From Acidobacteriota bacterium (GTDB lineage Bacteria > Acidobacteriota > Thermoanaerobaculia > Multivoradales > JAGPDF01), in assembly GCA_014584695.1 (NCBI GenBank), contig JACTMI010000016.1, forward strand, positions 1 through 64,000: a stretch of DNA of 64,000 nucleotides, written 5' to 3'. Positions 27,368 through 36,033 of the stretch are shown here, one piece after another (position 1 is the first letter of the stretch; the number at the start of each line of letters is the position of its first letter). The position numbers were made by a program, and so were the translations under genes. The notes beneath the pieces are model-generated. The model had not been told where the DNA came from. It saw only the letters and a list, made by a program, of their open reading frames with translations, and did not search any database.

Positions 27368-27858
27368 CGATCGCCCAGTCGATGCTGCCCGAATTCGATC
27401 AGGAGATGGCCGGCACGCGCCGCACGCTGGCGCGGGTGCCGTGGGAGAAGTCGGATTGGAAGCCGCACGCGAAGTCGATGGCGCTCGGGCACCTCGCGGG
27501 CCACGTCGCCGAGGTCGTCACCTGGGCCTCGTACACCTTCGAGAGCACGGAGCTCGACTTCGCCACCTTCGACTATCGGCCGCCGCGACACGCCTCGACC
27601 GACGAGCTGCTGGCGACCTTCGACCGCTACGTCGCGGCCGCGCGCGCGGCGCTCGCCGGCGCCGACGACGCGGCGGCGATGGCGCCCTGGACGCTGCGCC
27701 AAGGCGACCAGGTCTTCTTCACCCTGCCGCGGATCGGCGTCGTCCGCTCGATGGTGATGAACCACATGATCCACCACCGCGCCCAGCTCGGCGTCTACCT
27801 GCGCCTGCTCGACCTGCCGGTGCCCGGGCTGTACGGCCCCTCGGCCGACGAACAGTAG
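27364..27858 (+). CDS. DinB-family (DUF664-like) protein
   Basis: The 164-residue protein matches the DinB/YfiT four-helix metal-binding fold. It has a first-helix segment LPEFDQEMAGTRRTLARVP, a conserved WKPHAKSMALGHLAGHVAEVVTW containing the first His ligand, and MNHMIHHRAQLGVYLRLL with two further His ligands. This is the typical H-x(n)-HxxxH triad. Members include mycothiol- or bacillithiol-dependent transferases and damage-induced proteins; substrate is unknown here. ATG 27364 overlaps the plsC stop. It ends before a hairpin and repeat-rich non-coding stretch. Confidence 0.85.
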   Translation: MTIAQSMLPEFDQEMAGTRRTLARVPWEKSDWKPHAKSMALGHLAGHVAEVVTWASYTFESTELDFATFDYRPPRHASTDELLATFDRYVAAARAALAGADDAAAMAPWTLRQGDQVFFTLPRIGVVRSMVMNHMIHHRAQLGVYLRLLDLPVPGLYGPSADEQ

Positions 27859-27894
27859 CTGAAAGGGGAGGGCACGCGCGGCTCATCATCTAGA

Positions 27895-27918
27895 AGGGGA
27901 GGGCACGCGCCCTCCCCT
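27895..27918. terminator. Hairpin downstream of the DinB-like gene
   Basis: A perfect 10-bp stem, A/T closed and then GGGGAGGGC with GCCCTCCCC (27895-27904, 27909-27918), holds loop ACGC, 37 nt after the stop. Sixteen bases of its left arm and loop are a direct repeat of 27864-27879, so part of the hairpin has been duplicated. No U-tract follows. Confidence 0.5.
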
Positions 27919-27954
27919 CGGCCAGCGGAGTGAATCCGCTGGCCTCACCCCTCC

Positions 27955-28061
27955 GCGGTCGCTCGCCTGGCGGCTCGCTCCGCTTTCTCTGCGGGCGCTC
28001 GCCTGGCGGCTCGCTCCGCTGGCCGCACTTCTCTGCGGTCGCTCGCCTGGCGGCTCGCTCC
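27955..28061. repeat. Three direct copies of a 21-bp extragenic repeat
   Basis: GCTCGCCTGGCGGCTCGCTC plus C occurs at 27961-27981, 27997-28017 and 28041-28061, each preceded by CTCTGCGG- or CTCCGCGG-like sequence. The first two are 36 bp apart and the last two 44 bp. They fill the non-coding gap between the DinB-like gene and the convergent subtilase gene. Confidence 0.75.
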
Positions 28062-28118
28062 ATCGGCTTCACACCTGGAGCTTCGGCCGTTGTTGCGGGG
28101 ATGTCTTGGCGGAACCGC

Positions 28119-29681
28119 TCAGGGGCAGCCGGCGGGGGGGGCGGGGGGCTCGCCGACCTGGTCCCAGCGGCAGAAGTCGCCGGGCTCGAAGTCGTCGGCG
28201 AGGAGCACCGCCTGGACGGCGGCGAGGACGTCGAGCCGGCCCCAGCCGAAGCTGTTGTTGGGGATTTGCGAGGACGGGATGCCGCCGCAGGTCTGGGTGA
28301 CGTTGACCGCGGGATTCGCCGTCCGCTCGATCACCGCTTCGATCACGTCGACGTTGCCGCGCAGCGCCGGGTGCGCCGAGAGCAGCAGCGCCACGCCGCC
28401 GGCGACGTGCGGGCCGGCCATGGAGGTGCCGGAGAAGGTGCCGTACGAGCTGTTGCGGATGCTCGAGCGAACGCTCGTGCCGGGCGCCGAGAGGTCCGGC
28501 TTCCTCCGGTTCGAGCCGTCGACGGTCACCGGCCCCCGGCTGCTCGACGAAGCGAGGTTGTCGGCGGAGGTCGTGTTGCCGACCGTGAAGGAGGCCTCGT
28601 AGATCGCCGCCGGATCGGTGACGGACGAGCAGCCGGAGCCCGAGTTGCCGGCCGAGACCACGACCACGATGCCGGCGGCGCGCAGGCTCTCGACCACCGC
28701 CTGCATGACCGCGAAGTTGCCGCTGTGGCACCCTTCCGAGGTCGGACAGCCCCAGGAGTTGTTGATGACGTCGGGGGCGAGCGCCGGGTTCGGGTTCTGG
28801 CCGGCGAGATCGGTCGGCGCCAGGAACCACTGGAAGCACTCGATGTAGGTCGACGGCGTGCCGTCACCGACGTTCATGTTGCGGCAGCCGATCCACTTCG
28901 CCCCCGGCGCGACGCCGATCTGGTTGGCGCCGCCGTCGTCGCCGACCATCGTCCCCATGGTGTGGGTGCCGTGGTTGTGGTCGTCGCAGGGAAAGGCCGA
29001 GTTGGCGCCGCAGACGCCGCCGCCCGCGTGGATGGCGTCGTGCCAGTGGAAGTCGTGATTTGCGCTGGCGCCGTTCCAGCCCCGGTACTGGGCGAGGAGC
29101 GCCGGATGGTCCCACTGGTAGCCGGTGTCCTGGCCGCCGACCACCACCCCCTGGCCGGTGTATCCGAGCGCCCAGACGTCGTCGGCGTTGACCTTGGCGA
29201 CGCCCCATTCGATCGCCAGCGGCGCCTCCGGCACGCGCTCGGGATCCTCCGGCTGGCGCGTCTCGGGGACGCGGACCGGTGCGTCGCCCGAGAGCCTCGC
29301 CACCTCCGGCCGCGCCGCGAGCTCGGCGACGAGCGCGGCGTCGGCCTCGACCCAGACGACGTTGGCGACCCAGAAGGGGCGGTGCGGCACGCCCAGCTCG
29401 CGCAAGCGCTCGAGCAACGGCGCCTGGCTGCGGGCGGCGACGGCGGCGAGCGCGCGGTGGACCGCCGCCCCCTTCTCCAGCTTCGTCCCCTGGATGCCCG
29501 CGAGCTCCGGCCGCTCGGCGAGCTCGACCAGCACGCCCACCCGGGCTCCCGGCGCCGCCTCCGCGAGCCGGCCGAGGATCCAGGGGTCCACCCGCCCGCC
29601 GGGCGGCGGCGCGGCCAGAGCGAGCGTGGCGCAGGCGAAGCAGGCGGCGGCTGCGAGCGTGCGGCGGCGGCAGGGCGACAT
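28119..29681 (-). CDS. Secreted S8 (subtilisin-family) serine peptidase
   Basis: The 520-residue protein begins with a Sec signal (TLAAAACFACATLALA). An inhibitor-like propeptide (~30-140) follows. The catalytic triad is D185 (VVVGGQDTGYQWDHP), H237 (DDHNHGTHTMGTMVGD) and S420 (GTFSGTSMAGPHVAG), with oxyanion Asn308 (INNSWG). Several Cys pairs suggest disulphides. The tail LLADDFEPGDFCRWDQ carries the DxFExG-x(4)-W motif shared with two neighbouring secreted proteins. ATG 29681 was chosen for the signal peptide; longer open frame upstream has no coding sense. It is downstream of the M36 gene on the same strand, separated by hairpins, so probably transcribed separately. Confidence 0.92.
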   Translation of the reverse strand: MSPCRRRTLAAAACFACATLALAAPPPGGRVDPWILGRLAEAAPGARVGVLVELAERPELAGIQGTKLEKGAAVHRALAAVAARSQAPLLERLRELGVPHRPFWVANVVWVEADAALVAELAARPEVARLSGDAPVRVPETRQPEDPERVPEAPLAIEWGVAKVNADDVWALGYTGQGVVVGGQDTGYQWDHPALLAQYRGWNGASANHDFHWHDAIHAGGGVCGANSAFPCDDHNHGTHTMGTMVGDDGGANQIGVAPGAKWIGCRNMNVGDGTPSTYIECFQWFLAPTDLAGQNPNPALAPDVINNSWGCPTSEGCHSGNFAVMQAVVESLRAAGIVVVVSAGNSGSGCSSVTDPAAIYEASFTVGNTTSADNLASSSSRGPVTVDGSNRRKPDLSAPGTSVRSSIRNSSYGTFSGTSMAGPHVAGGVALLLSAHPALRGNVDVIEAVIERTANPAVNVTQTCGGIPSSQIPNNSFGWGRLDVLAAVQAVLLADDFEPGDFCRWDQVGEPPAPPAGCP

Positions 29682-29761
29682 GAGAATCACTCCTCGGTTC
29701 TGGGGGCGAGCGCGCACGCTACCACGCGCGCCGCGGCGCCGCCGTGGCCAGGCGAACGAAC

Positions 29762-29850
29762 GGCCGGTCCCCCTCCCCGCGGGGATGAGGAACCGGCCTC
29801 GGGGGGCGAGCCGTCGGCGGGCGGCGCGCCAGGGCGGCGCTCGCCGACGG
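29762..29850 (-). terminator. Two consecutive hairpins after the M36 peptidase gene
   Basis: Reading the minus strand past the stop at 29866, the first hairpin pairs 29850-29839 with 29822-29811 (CCGTCGGCG-type arm, one G-U). The second pairs GGCCGGT (29762-29768) with ACCGGCC (29792-29798) around an inner CCCC/GGGG stem. They lie between the M36 and S8 genes and probably separate their transcripts. Confidence 0.55.
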
Positions 29851-29865
29851 TCGAGAGTCACTTCG

Positions 29866-32800
29866 TCACGGACAGGCCGCCGCCGCTCCGGTCGACCAGG
29901 CGCAGCTGTTGCCGCTCTCGAAGCCGTCGGCAAAGAGCGGCACCTCCGCCTGGCAGGTGTCGAAGAAGTGCTGCAGGACCGCGGCGCGGTTGACCTCGCT
30001 CATCGCCTCGAGACCGAAGGCGAGGAAGGTCGAGAAGTAGGTCGAGCCGAGCTTCGAGGTCGCGCCCAGCTTCGTGTTGCCGGCCGGCAGATCGCCGCGG
30101 AAGGCGGTCTGGCCGCTGCCCAGCGTCAGCTCGTCCGAGAAGTCGCTGAACAGCCCGCTGTAGGTGAGGGTCAGATCCTGGAAGGCCGAGTAGACGTTCT
30201 CGCCGTCGACCCGGGTGTAGTCGCCACTGTCGGAGGCCACCTGGCTGAAGCCGAGATACTCGGCCATGAAGGCGTTGGCGGCCTGGGTGCCGGAGCCCAG
30301 CATGTCCCAGGCGTAGTCCTGGGAGGAGAGGAAGAAGCAGCGGCCGTTCTGCAGGTAGAGCGAGAGGGCGGTCTGCGACGCCGCCTGGGGACCGGCCGAG
30401 GGGCTGGTCGAGCCGGTGAAGCGGTCACCGGAGAACCAGACCACCGTCTTGTAGCCCGACATGTCCGCGAAGGTCGGCTCGCCGCCCTGCGCCACGACGT
30501 CCCAGACGTCGTAGACGACGAGCGAGTTGAGCGTCGTCTGGTAGCGGTCCTGGACATTGGGGGCGTTGTCGTCGTCGTCGACCAGCAGCACCGACGGGAT
30601 GCCGGTGGTGAACTCGAAGACCGCCGAGGCGGCCGAGGTCCCGCAGGCGTTCTCCGACACCACGCGCCAGTAGTGCAAGGTGCCGACGGCGAGGTTGGTG
30701 GTGACGGCGTAGGAGGCGGCGGCGAGACCGCTCGCCGAGGCGACGATGTTGGTGAAGCCGGCGTCGGTCGCGATCTCGACCGAGTAGGACGCCGCCGTGG
30801 CCACGGGGCTCCAGGTGAGCAGGGGCTTGCGGGCGGTGCCGACGTCCCCGTCGGGCGGCGAGACCAGCGCCGGCGCGGCGGGGGTGCCGACATCGACGGT
30901 CAGGGCGAAGCTGTCGGTGTAGTTGCTGACACCGTCGTCGGCGGTGACGTCGATCGTGTAGGTGCCGGCCCCGGCGACGGCGGTGTTGCCGATCGTCAAC
31001 TGGATGGTCTTGGGCAGCGGCCCGGCCACCGGGTTCTCGCTGAAGCCGGCGGTAGTGCCAGCCGGATGACCGACGGCCGACATGTCGACCGGCGGCGAGG
31101 TGAAGGCGGGCCCGACCAGGACATCCTGGACGTGGCTCGTGCCGGCGCAGACGCGGGCGTCGTCGCCCGCGGTGCCGAACGAGCAGATGAGCGGCAGGGC
31201 GAAGCCGTTGGTCGCGCTCGTCGAGTTGGGACCGGGCGTGGATGCGTCCTCGCCCAGGCCGAAGGCGGCGAAGGCTTCCCAGATGCGACAGACGTCCTCG
31301 CCGCCGTTGAGGCTGGCGGCGGCGGCGATGATGCCGTCGCGGACGTCGAGGAAGGTCGGGCTGCAGGCGGCGTTCTTGAGCCCCTGGCTGACGTAGTGGA
31401 GCGCCCGGATGTTGCCGGCGCCGGAGGTCGAGTTCCAGATGTCCGGCTCGAAGCCGTGGTCATCGACCAGGCGCCAGTAGACCTCCCAGGCTGCCTGGGC
31501 CCAGACCGAGCCGACGCCGTGCGGGACCGCGACGGAGCCGATCGTCTCGTAGGTGTAGGTGTTGACCGTCGGGTCGGTGCTGTAGGGCTGGGGCCGGATG
31601 CCGCTGCCGATCAGGTAGAGGCCGACCGGCCGGACGTCGGTGCCCTGGTCGCCCGGCTCGTGGGTGTAGACCAGGCCCCACCAGTCGGAGTAGCCCTCGC
31701 CGCCCTGCTGCTGGTTGCCGAGGCAGCTGACGTTCGACGGGCCGCCGACCAGGCGGTTCGAGATGCCGTGGCCGTACTCGTGGACGATGACCAGGTTGTC
31801 GAGGTCGCCGTCACGGGTGGGGGAGACGTTGGCGCAGATGTACATCCGCATGCGGCCGGGTGAGCCGTCGGCGGGGGTCAGGAAGTTGGCGTTGCAGGTG
31901 CCGGCGCCCGACTGGGCGAGGGCGCGGACGTGGTCGTTGCCGGCGCCGCCGTTGCCGTAGTTGTTGACCTGGAAGTTGCCGGCGACTTCGTCGAACCCAT
32001 AGAGATACTGAGTATCGTGGATGATGTTGTTCCAGTAGAAAAGGTTGGCGACCGCGGCCGGACGGTACGTCGAAGGATGCTGAGTGAGATCGATCGGAAA
32101 CTCGCAGGAGATCGAGGCGCCGCACTCGGTCTCGCCGGCGGGCGAACCGGGTTCGGTGTTGTTGCCGTCGCTGTCCTCCCAGGCGTGGACGTTGTTGCCG
32201 CGGGTGATGGTGAACTCGGCGCCCGGGGCGCCGTTGGTGTCGTGCCAGCCCCACGGCGAAGCGGTCAGGTCCCACGGGTCGGTCTCGATGACCCGGCCGT
32301 CGCCCGGCGGGGCGGGCGTGGCGTTCAACGGGCTCTCGATCGGCGGCGGGTAGACCTTGTAGGTGGCGTCGGCGACCCAGTCGTAGCGGGTCCAGACGCG
32401 GCCGTCCACGGCGTCGACGGTGAAGTCGAAGACGTGGTCGTGGTCGAGCGTCCAGAGCTGGAAGTTCCAGACCAGGCGCGCGTCGGCGCCGGCCGGCAGG
32501 TACATCAGGCGCGCCTCGACCGGCTCGAGCGAGAGCTGGTCGGCGATCAGCCGGGTGACCTGCTGAGCCCCCGGATACGTCGCCACGACGCGCGGCGCGG
32601 CCGGCGCGGCGGCACCGAGGTGGCGTCCGGCGGCGACCACGGCGTCGGCGGCGGTGAGCGCTGGCGCCGTCGCGTTGGCGGCGCTCGCCAGGCCGGGCAC
32701 GAACTGGTTGTTGAGCAGCAGGATGCGGCCGTCGCTCGCGACGTTGACGTGGAGCTGGCCGTTGTAGACCGGGATACCGCCCGAGCGCTGGCGCAGGTAG

Positions 32801-33237
32801 AGATGGGTGACGCCGCTGGTCGCGGAGTAGACCTCGTCGGTGACCTCGTAGTCCTCGAGGTCGCCCGGAGCGAGGCCGAGCAGGTCCACTTCGGCCGCGA
32901 CGAAAGCGAGCGCGACCTGGACCGGATCGTGGCTCCGGTCGGCGCGAGTCACGAAGCCGCTGGCGTTGGCGAGCTTGCGGGTGGCGCCGGTCTCGGGGTG
33001 GTATTCGGCCCGCACGCCCGGGACCTCGGCGGCCAGGCGAGCGACGGCGGCGAGCTGGGCGGCAGACGGGGCGCGGACGGACCCGCGCTCGGCGACGACG
33101 CGCAGGTCGTAGTTGCGACCGTACTCGGCGCCCTCGCTCCCCTTCTCGCTCGCGGCGAGCGGCAGGGCGGCCAGGGTGAGCAGGGTGGCGAGCGCGAGCG
33201 CGCGCCGGCTGCGGGACGAAGTTCGACGTTCGTGCAC
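29866..33237 (-). CDS. Secreted M36 (fungalysin-family) zinc metallopeptidase
   Basis: This is a 1123-residue exported protease. A signal peptide (ALALATLLTLAALPLAA) is followed by an FTP/propeptide region (~40-230; AEVDLLGLAPGDLEDYEV, THLYLRQRSGGIPVYNGQLHV). The M36 catalytic domain has zinc motif HEYGH (~486-490; VIVHEYGHGISNRLVGG), third ligand Glu in GGEGYSDWWGL, and NLFYWNNIIHDTQYLYGFDE. C-terminal fibronectin-III-like and a Rossmann/GATase-like beta region follow (PSVLLVDDDDNAPNV, YKTVVWFSGDRF). The last residues LFADGFESGNSCAWS match the tails of its two secreted neighbours. It is probably made as a zymogen and processed outside the inner membrane. It is divergent from the RHS gene at 33338. 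Confidence 0.93.
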   Translation of the reverse strand: MHERRTSSRSRRALALATLLTLAALPLAASEKGSEGAEYGRNYDLRVVAERGSVRAPSAAQLAAVARLAAEVPGVRAEYHPETGATRKLANASGFVTRADRSHDPVQVALAFVAAEVDLLGLAPGDLEDYEVTDEVYSATSGVTHLYLRQRSGGIPVYNGQLHVNVASDGRILLLNNQFVPGLASAANATAPALTAADAVVAAGRHLGAAAPAAPRVVATYPGAQQVTRLIADQLSLEPVEARLMYLPAGADARLVWNFQLWTLDHDHVFDFTVDAVDGRVWTRYDWVADATYKVYPPPIESPLNATPAPPGDGRVIETDPWDLTASPWGWHDTNGAPGAEFTITRGNNVHAWEDSDGNNTEPGSPAGETECGASISCEFPIDLTQHPSTYRPAAVANLFYWNNIIHDTQYLYGFDEVAGNFQVNNYGNGGAGNDHVRALAQSGAGTCNANFLTPADGSPGRMRMYICANVSPTRDGDLDNLVIVHEYGHGISNRLVGGPSNVSCLGNQQQGGEGYSDWWGLVYTHEPGDQGTDVRPVGLYLIGSGIRPQPYSTDPTVNTYTYETIGSVAVPHGVGSVWAQAAWEVYWRLVDDHGFEPDIWNSTSGAGNIRALHYVSQGLKNAACSPTFLDVRDGIIAAAASLNGGEDVCRIWEAFAAFGLGEDASTPGPNSTSATNGFALPLICSFGTAGDDARVCAGTSHVQDVLVGPAFTSPPVDMSAVGHPAGTTAGFSENPVAGPLPKTIQLTIGNTAVAGAGTYTIDVTADDGVSNYTDSFALTVDVGTPAAPALVSPPDGDVGTARKPLLTWSPVATAASYSVEIATDAGFTNIVASASGLAAASYAVTTNLAVGTLHYWRVVSENACGTSAASAVFEFTTGIPSVLLVDDDDNAPNVQDRYQTTLNSLVVYDVWDVVAQGGEPTFADMSGYKTVVWFSGDRFTGSTSPSAGPQAASQTALSLYLQNGRCFFLSSQDYAWDMLGSGTQAANAFMAEYLGFSQVASDSGDYTRVDGENVYSAFQDLTLTYSGLFSDFSDELTLGSGQTAFRGDLPAGNTKLGATSKLGSTYFSTFLAFGLEAMSEVNRAAVLQHFFDTCQAEVPLFADGFESGNSCAWSTGAAAACP

Positions 33238-33337
33238 GGCAAGAACCTCCTCTGACCGGTGAGGCCCGCGCCGAAAACGACGTCGGGCCAGGAACCTCTG
33301 GGCCGGGGTACGGCCACCCTAGTCGATTCGAGACCGG

Positions 33338-35266
33338 TTGACAACAGGCGGTCAGCGGAGTGGCGAGTCGGAATTCTCCGCGGCCACCGGCCCCCAACCC
33401 GGCCGACTCGGCACCGGCAATGACGGCCTCGAACCTGCGGCGAGGCCACCTTCGGCCGCCCAGTCGATCGACTCCACCTACAACGCCTTCGGAGAGGTGC
33501 TCACGGAAACCGGCCTCGCGTACACTTACGACCAGAACGGCAACCGCCTGACGATTTCGTACCCGGGCAGCCTCTTGGCGACCTATACCTACGACCGCAT
33601 GAACCGGCCGACACGCCTCCAGATCCGCGAGGGTGCGGGCTCGATAGTCGAGGTCGTCAAGAACAGTCCGCTCCCGGCCTACCGCGCCTTCGGGCCGCTG
33701 GCGAGCTTGCGTTTCAACTCGACGACCAATCGGGACGAGGCGCGAGGCCACGACTTCCGCTACGCGCCGACTTCGATCGCGGTGTCGGGGAGCCTGTTCA
33801 ACTGGAGCTACGCGACGGACGCCGGCGGCAACGTGACGGGGATCACGCAGACGCAGCCCGCCGCGGTCTCGCGCTCGTTCGACTACCAGGACTGGCAGGA
33901 CTACCTCACCTTCGCCCAGGGACCCTGGGGGGAGACGGCCTACACCTACGACCGCATCGGCAATCGCCTGTCGGAGACTCTCGAGCCACCGGCAGTGCGG
34001 CGCTACTGGTACCTTCAGAACGGCAATTTCAACCCGGGCAACACCGCGCGAATCCTGTCGACCTGCCTGCAATACGGTGCCACTCAGTGCTTCTGGGAAC
34101 GCGGCTACGGCATGGATGACGCGGGGAACGTCACCGACATGTCAGCTGGCGCCAACGTCGTGACGCTCGTGCCCGACGACGCTTCGGCCCTCGCGCGAAT
34201 CGGCCGCTCCGGTGGCTTGACACTCTTCAACACCTACGACGGCCGTGGCTTCCTCGCCCGAGCCGAGGTCTGGAAGGGCGAGCCGCCCGTGTTCACGGAG
34301 GCTTGGTCCACTCCCACGTACTCCTCCGACGGGACATTGATGTCCCTCGAAGAAGTCAAGGACGCCGGGGCCACGTGGACGCGGACGAACATCCTCTATT
34401 TCGCCGGCCGGCCGGTGGCGCTATGGCGCAAGAGTCAGAGCGGCGCGGCGTCGACGAGCTACCTGACGACTGACCACCTCGGCACCCCGGTCTTCGCGCT
34501 CGCCGCCAACGGCACCACCCTCTGGCACGGCGGCTTCGAACCCTTCGGCCGCGATTGGCAAGCCGGCACCAGCAGCGACAGCCTGAAGCACGGCATCCCC
34601 CTCCGCCTCCCCGGCCAATGGCTCTCCGCCGAATGGGAGTACGCCACGCTCGGAATGCAGGTCTACTACAACGTGCACCGCTGGTACGAACCGGCGACGG
34701 GGCGTTACGCTTCGCCCGATTCGCTTGGCCTTCGAGCGTCGTTGAATTCCCACGGCTACGTCGACGCTCGGCCGACTCAACTGCTCGACCCTCTTGGGCT
34801 TCTGTCAGTTGATCCCCAGTCGTGCGGTGGGTTTGGCGGGTCGGAGTGTTGTTTCCAGAAGCTCAAGGATGCTGGCAAGGGATACAACGAGCTCTTCACC
34901 CCAGGATGGCGACAGCGGAAGCCTCGCTGCTGGAAGTCACTAGCCTCGGCACATCGTCGGTCAGGCTGGGGGCGGCCGAAGGGCGATCAGCACAGTCTCT
35001 CGCCCTGGCTCTGCATGACCCAGCATCAGAATCAGGTTGTGAAGTGCGACGCGACCTACCGCAGGGAACGCGGCATGGGGTACGGGGGCTGCGGAATCAC
35101 CGAGGAAAGTGGACAAACCTACTTCAGGCCAGAAGTTTGTGACGAAGCCAAGTGTCAGACGCCGCTGAGCACGCTCTTCCACGAGCAACTGCATCGCTGT
35201 GGCGCCCCGCCGCACTGGTTCGGCAACCAAGACGACGACATAGTGCAGGACTGCATCAGGAATTAG
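33338..35266 (+). CDS. RHS-repeat protein with HExxH (metallopeptidase-like) tip, N-terminus probably missing
   Basis: YD repeats (TYNAFGEVLTETGLAYTYDQNGNR, TYTYDRMNRPTRL, AYTYDRIGNRL) lead to the RHS core closing region (YLTTDHLGTPVFALAANGT, YNVHRWYEPATGRYASPDSLG, LLDPLGLLS). The tip (~490-642) is Cys-rich and contains LFHEQLHRCGAPPH near the C-terminus, an HExxH zinc motif with a later His. That suggests a metallopeptidase toxin. There is no signal peptide: the TTG at 33338 leads into ~40 residues without RHS character, so the gene looks 5'-truncated and may be an orphan cassette. TTGACA at the nominal start could itself be a -35 box. Two small membrane-protein genes follow, the first 23 bp downstream. 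Confidence 0.7.
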   Translation: MTTGGQRSGESEFSAATGPQPGRLGTGNDGLEPAARPPSAAQSIDSTYNAFGEVLTETGLAYTYDQNGNRLTISYPGSLLATYTYDRMNRPTRLQIREGAGSIVEVVKNSPLPAYRAFGPLASLRFNSTTNRDEARGHDFRYAPTSIAVSGSLFNWSYATDAGGNVTGITQTQPAAVSRSFDYQDWQDYLTFAQGPWGETAYTYDRIGNRLSETLEPPAVRRYWYLQNGNFNPGNTARILSTCLQYGATQCFWERGYGMDDAGNVTDMSAGANVVTLVPDDASALARIGRSGGLTLFNTYDGRGFLARAEVWKGEPPVFTEAWSTPTYSSDGTLMSLEEVKDAGATWTRTNILYFAGRPVALWRKSQSGAASTSYLTTDHLGTPVFALAANGTTLWHGGFEPFGRDWQAGTSSDSLKHGIPLRLPGQWLSAEWEYATLGMQVYYNVHRWYEPATGRYASPDSLGLRASLNSHGYVDARPTQLLDPLGLLSVDPQSCGGFGGSECCFQKLKDAGKGYNELFTPGWRQRKPRCWKSLASAHRRSGWGRPKGDQHSLSPWLCMTQHQNQVVKCDATYRRERGMGYGGCGITEESGQTYFRPEVCDEAKCQTPLSTLFHEQLHRCGAPPHWFGNQDDDIVQDCIRN

Positions 35267-35289
35267 AGAGACAGCTTCGGAGGGCGGCG

Positions 35290-35964
35290 ATGGGTTATCG
35301 CGTTCTCTTGGGAATCTTGGCGGTGATCCTCCCGGCAGCAGCTGCGCGCCCTGTCGAGCCGATACTCATGGCCGCTTGGGTTGGTTACGGTGAAAGCACG
35401 CCCTTCCAAGAACTTGCGACCCGCGTCGGTGCCTGGTGGATTCTTGCCTGCGCTTGTTTGATTCTCGCCGCCTTGAGCGAGCACGCCCTTTCCAGTGCTC
35501 GCGGCCAGAATGCGCTTTCGTTCCTCCGAAAATGCCTTGCCTTCCAGGCGCTCCTCGCTTGGTTCATCGGGCTGGAGTTCTTCTCGATAGCAATTGTGGC
35601 TGAGAGCGCTATTGGTCCACAGCCAGCTCCCAACGAGCTACAGATCCTCTTCGTGGCATCGGTCGCGTCAGTGTTGATGCCGACGATCCTGGGGGAGGCG
35701 GGCCGACGTGCGCCCAGCGTTCGCGTCTTCGCCTTCACGCTCCTCTTCCTCGCTGGTTGCGCCGCAGCACTAGATCCCTGGATGATTCAAGGCTGGGTAG
35801 TGGAGTTGGGGTTCGCACCTCGACCAAAATCGATGATGCTGACCCGCAACTTTCTCCGCTCGCTGCCGTTTCTAGCCGGCTTCGTGCCGATACTGCTGGC
35901 CGCCCTTCTGGAAGTACGACCTCCAGATCGCGCGCAGCTGGGGGGCACTCGTGGAGAGCTCTAG
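35290..35964 (+). CDS. Multi-pass membrane protein, candidate partner of the third RHS tip
   Basis: The 224-residue protein has about five hydrophobic helices (GILAVILPAAAA, WWILACACLILAAL, ALLAWFIGLEFFSIAIV, LFVASVASVLMPTIL, VFAFTLLFLAGCAAAL, PFLAGFVPILLAALL). ATG 35290 is preceded by GGAGGGCGG, 23 bp after the RHS stop. Immunity genes normally follow tips directly, and membrane immunity proteins exist, but a peptidase toxin acting in the cytoplasm or periplasm would not obviously need one. G+C is lower than in the flanking housekeeping genes, as in the RHS tip. No family is recognised. Confidence 0.6.
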   Translation: MGYRVLLGILAVILPAAAARPVEPILMAAWVGYGESTPFQELATRVGAWWILACACLILAALSEHALSSARGQNALSFLRKCLAFQALLAWFIGLEFFSIAIVAESAIGPQPAPNELQILFVASVASVLMPTILGEAGRRAPSVRVFAFTLLFLAGCAAALDPWMIQGWVVELGFAPRPKSMMLTRNFLRSLPFLAGFVPILLAALLEVRPPDRAQLGGTRGEL

Positions 35965-36033
35965 TCGCGTGCCGAGGGGGGGTGCCGGTCTATTGGCGAC
36001 CGCGTCCCTTTCTGTGGATAGCTACAACGCGAG

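Noticed and set aside
27955-28061. Possible small CRISPR array
   Set aside because: There are only three units, with 15- and 23-bp spacers that are themselves partly repeated, and no cas genes nearby.
29125-31863. A 912-codon plus-strand open frame opposite the S8 and M36 peptidase genes
   Set aside because: It is low-complexity and lacks family motifs. The opposite strand encodes catalytic triads and HExxH in full context.
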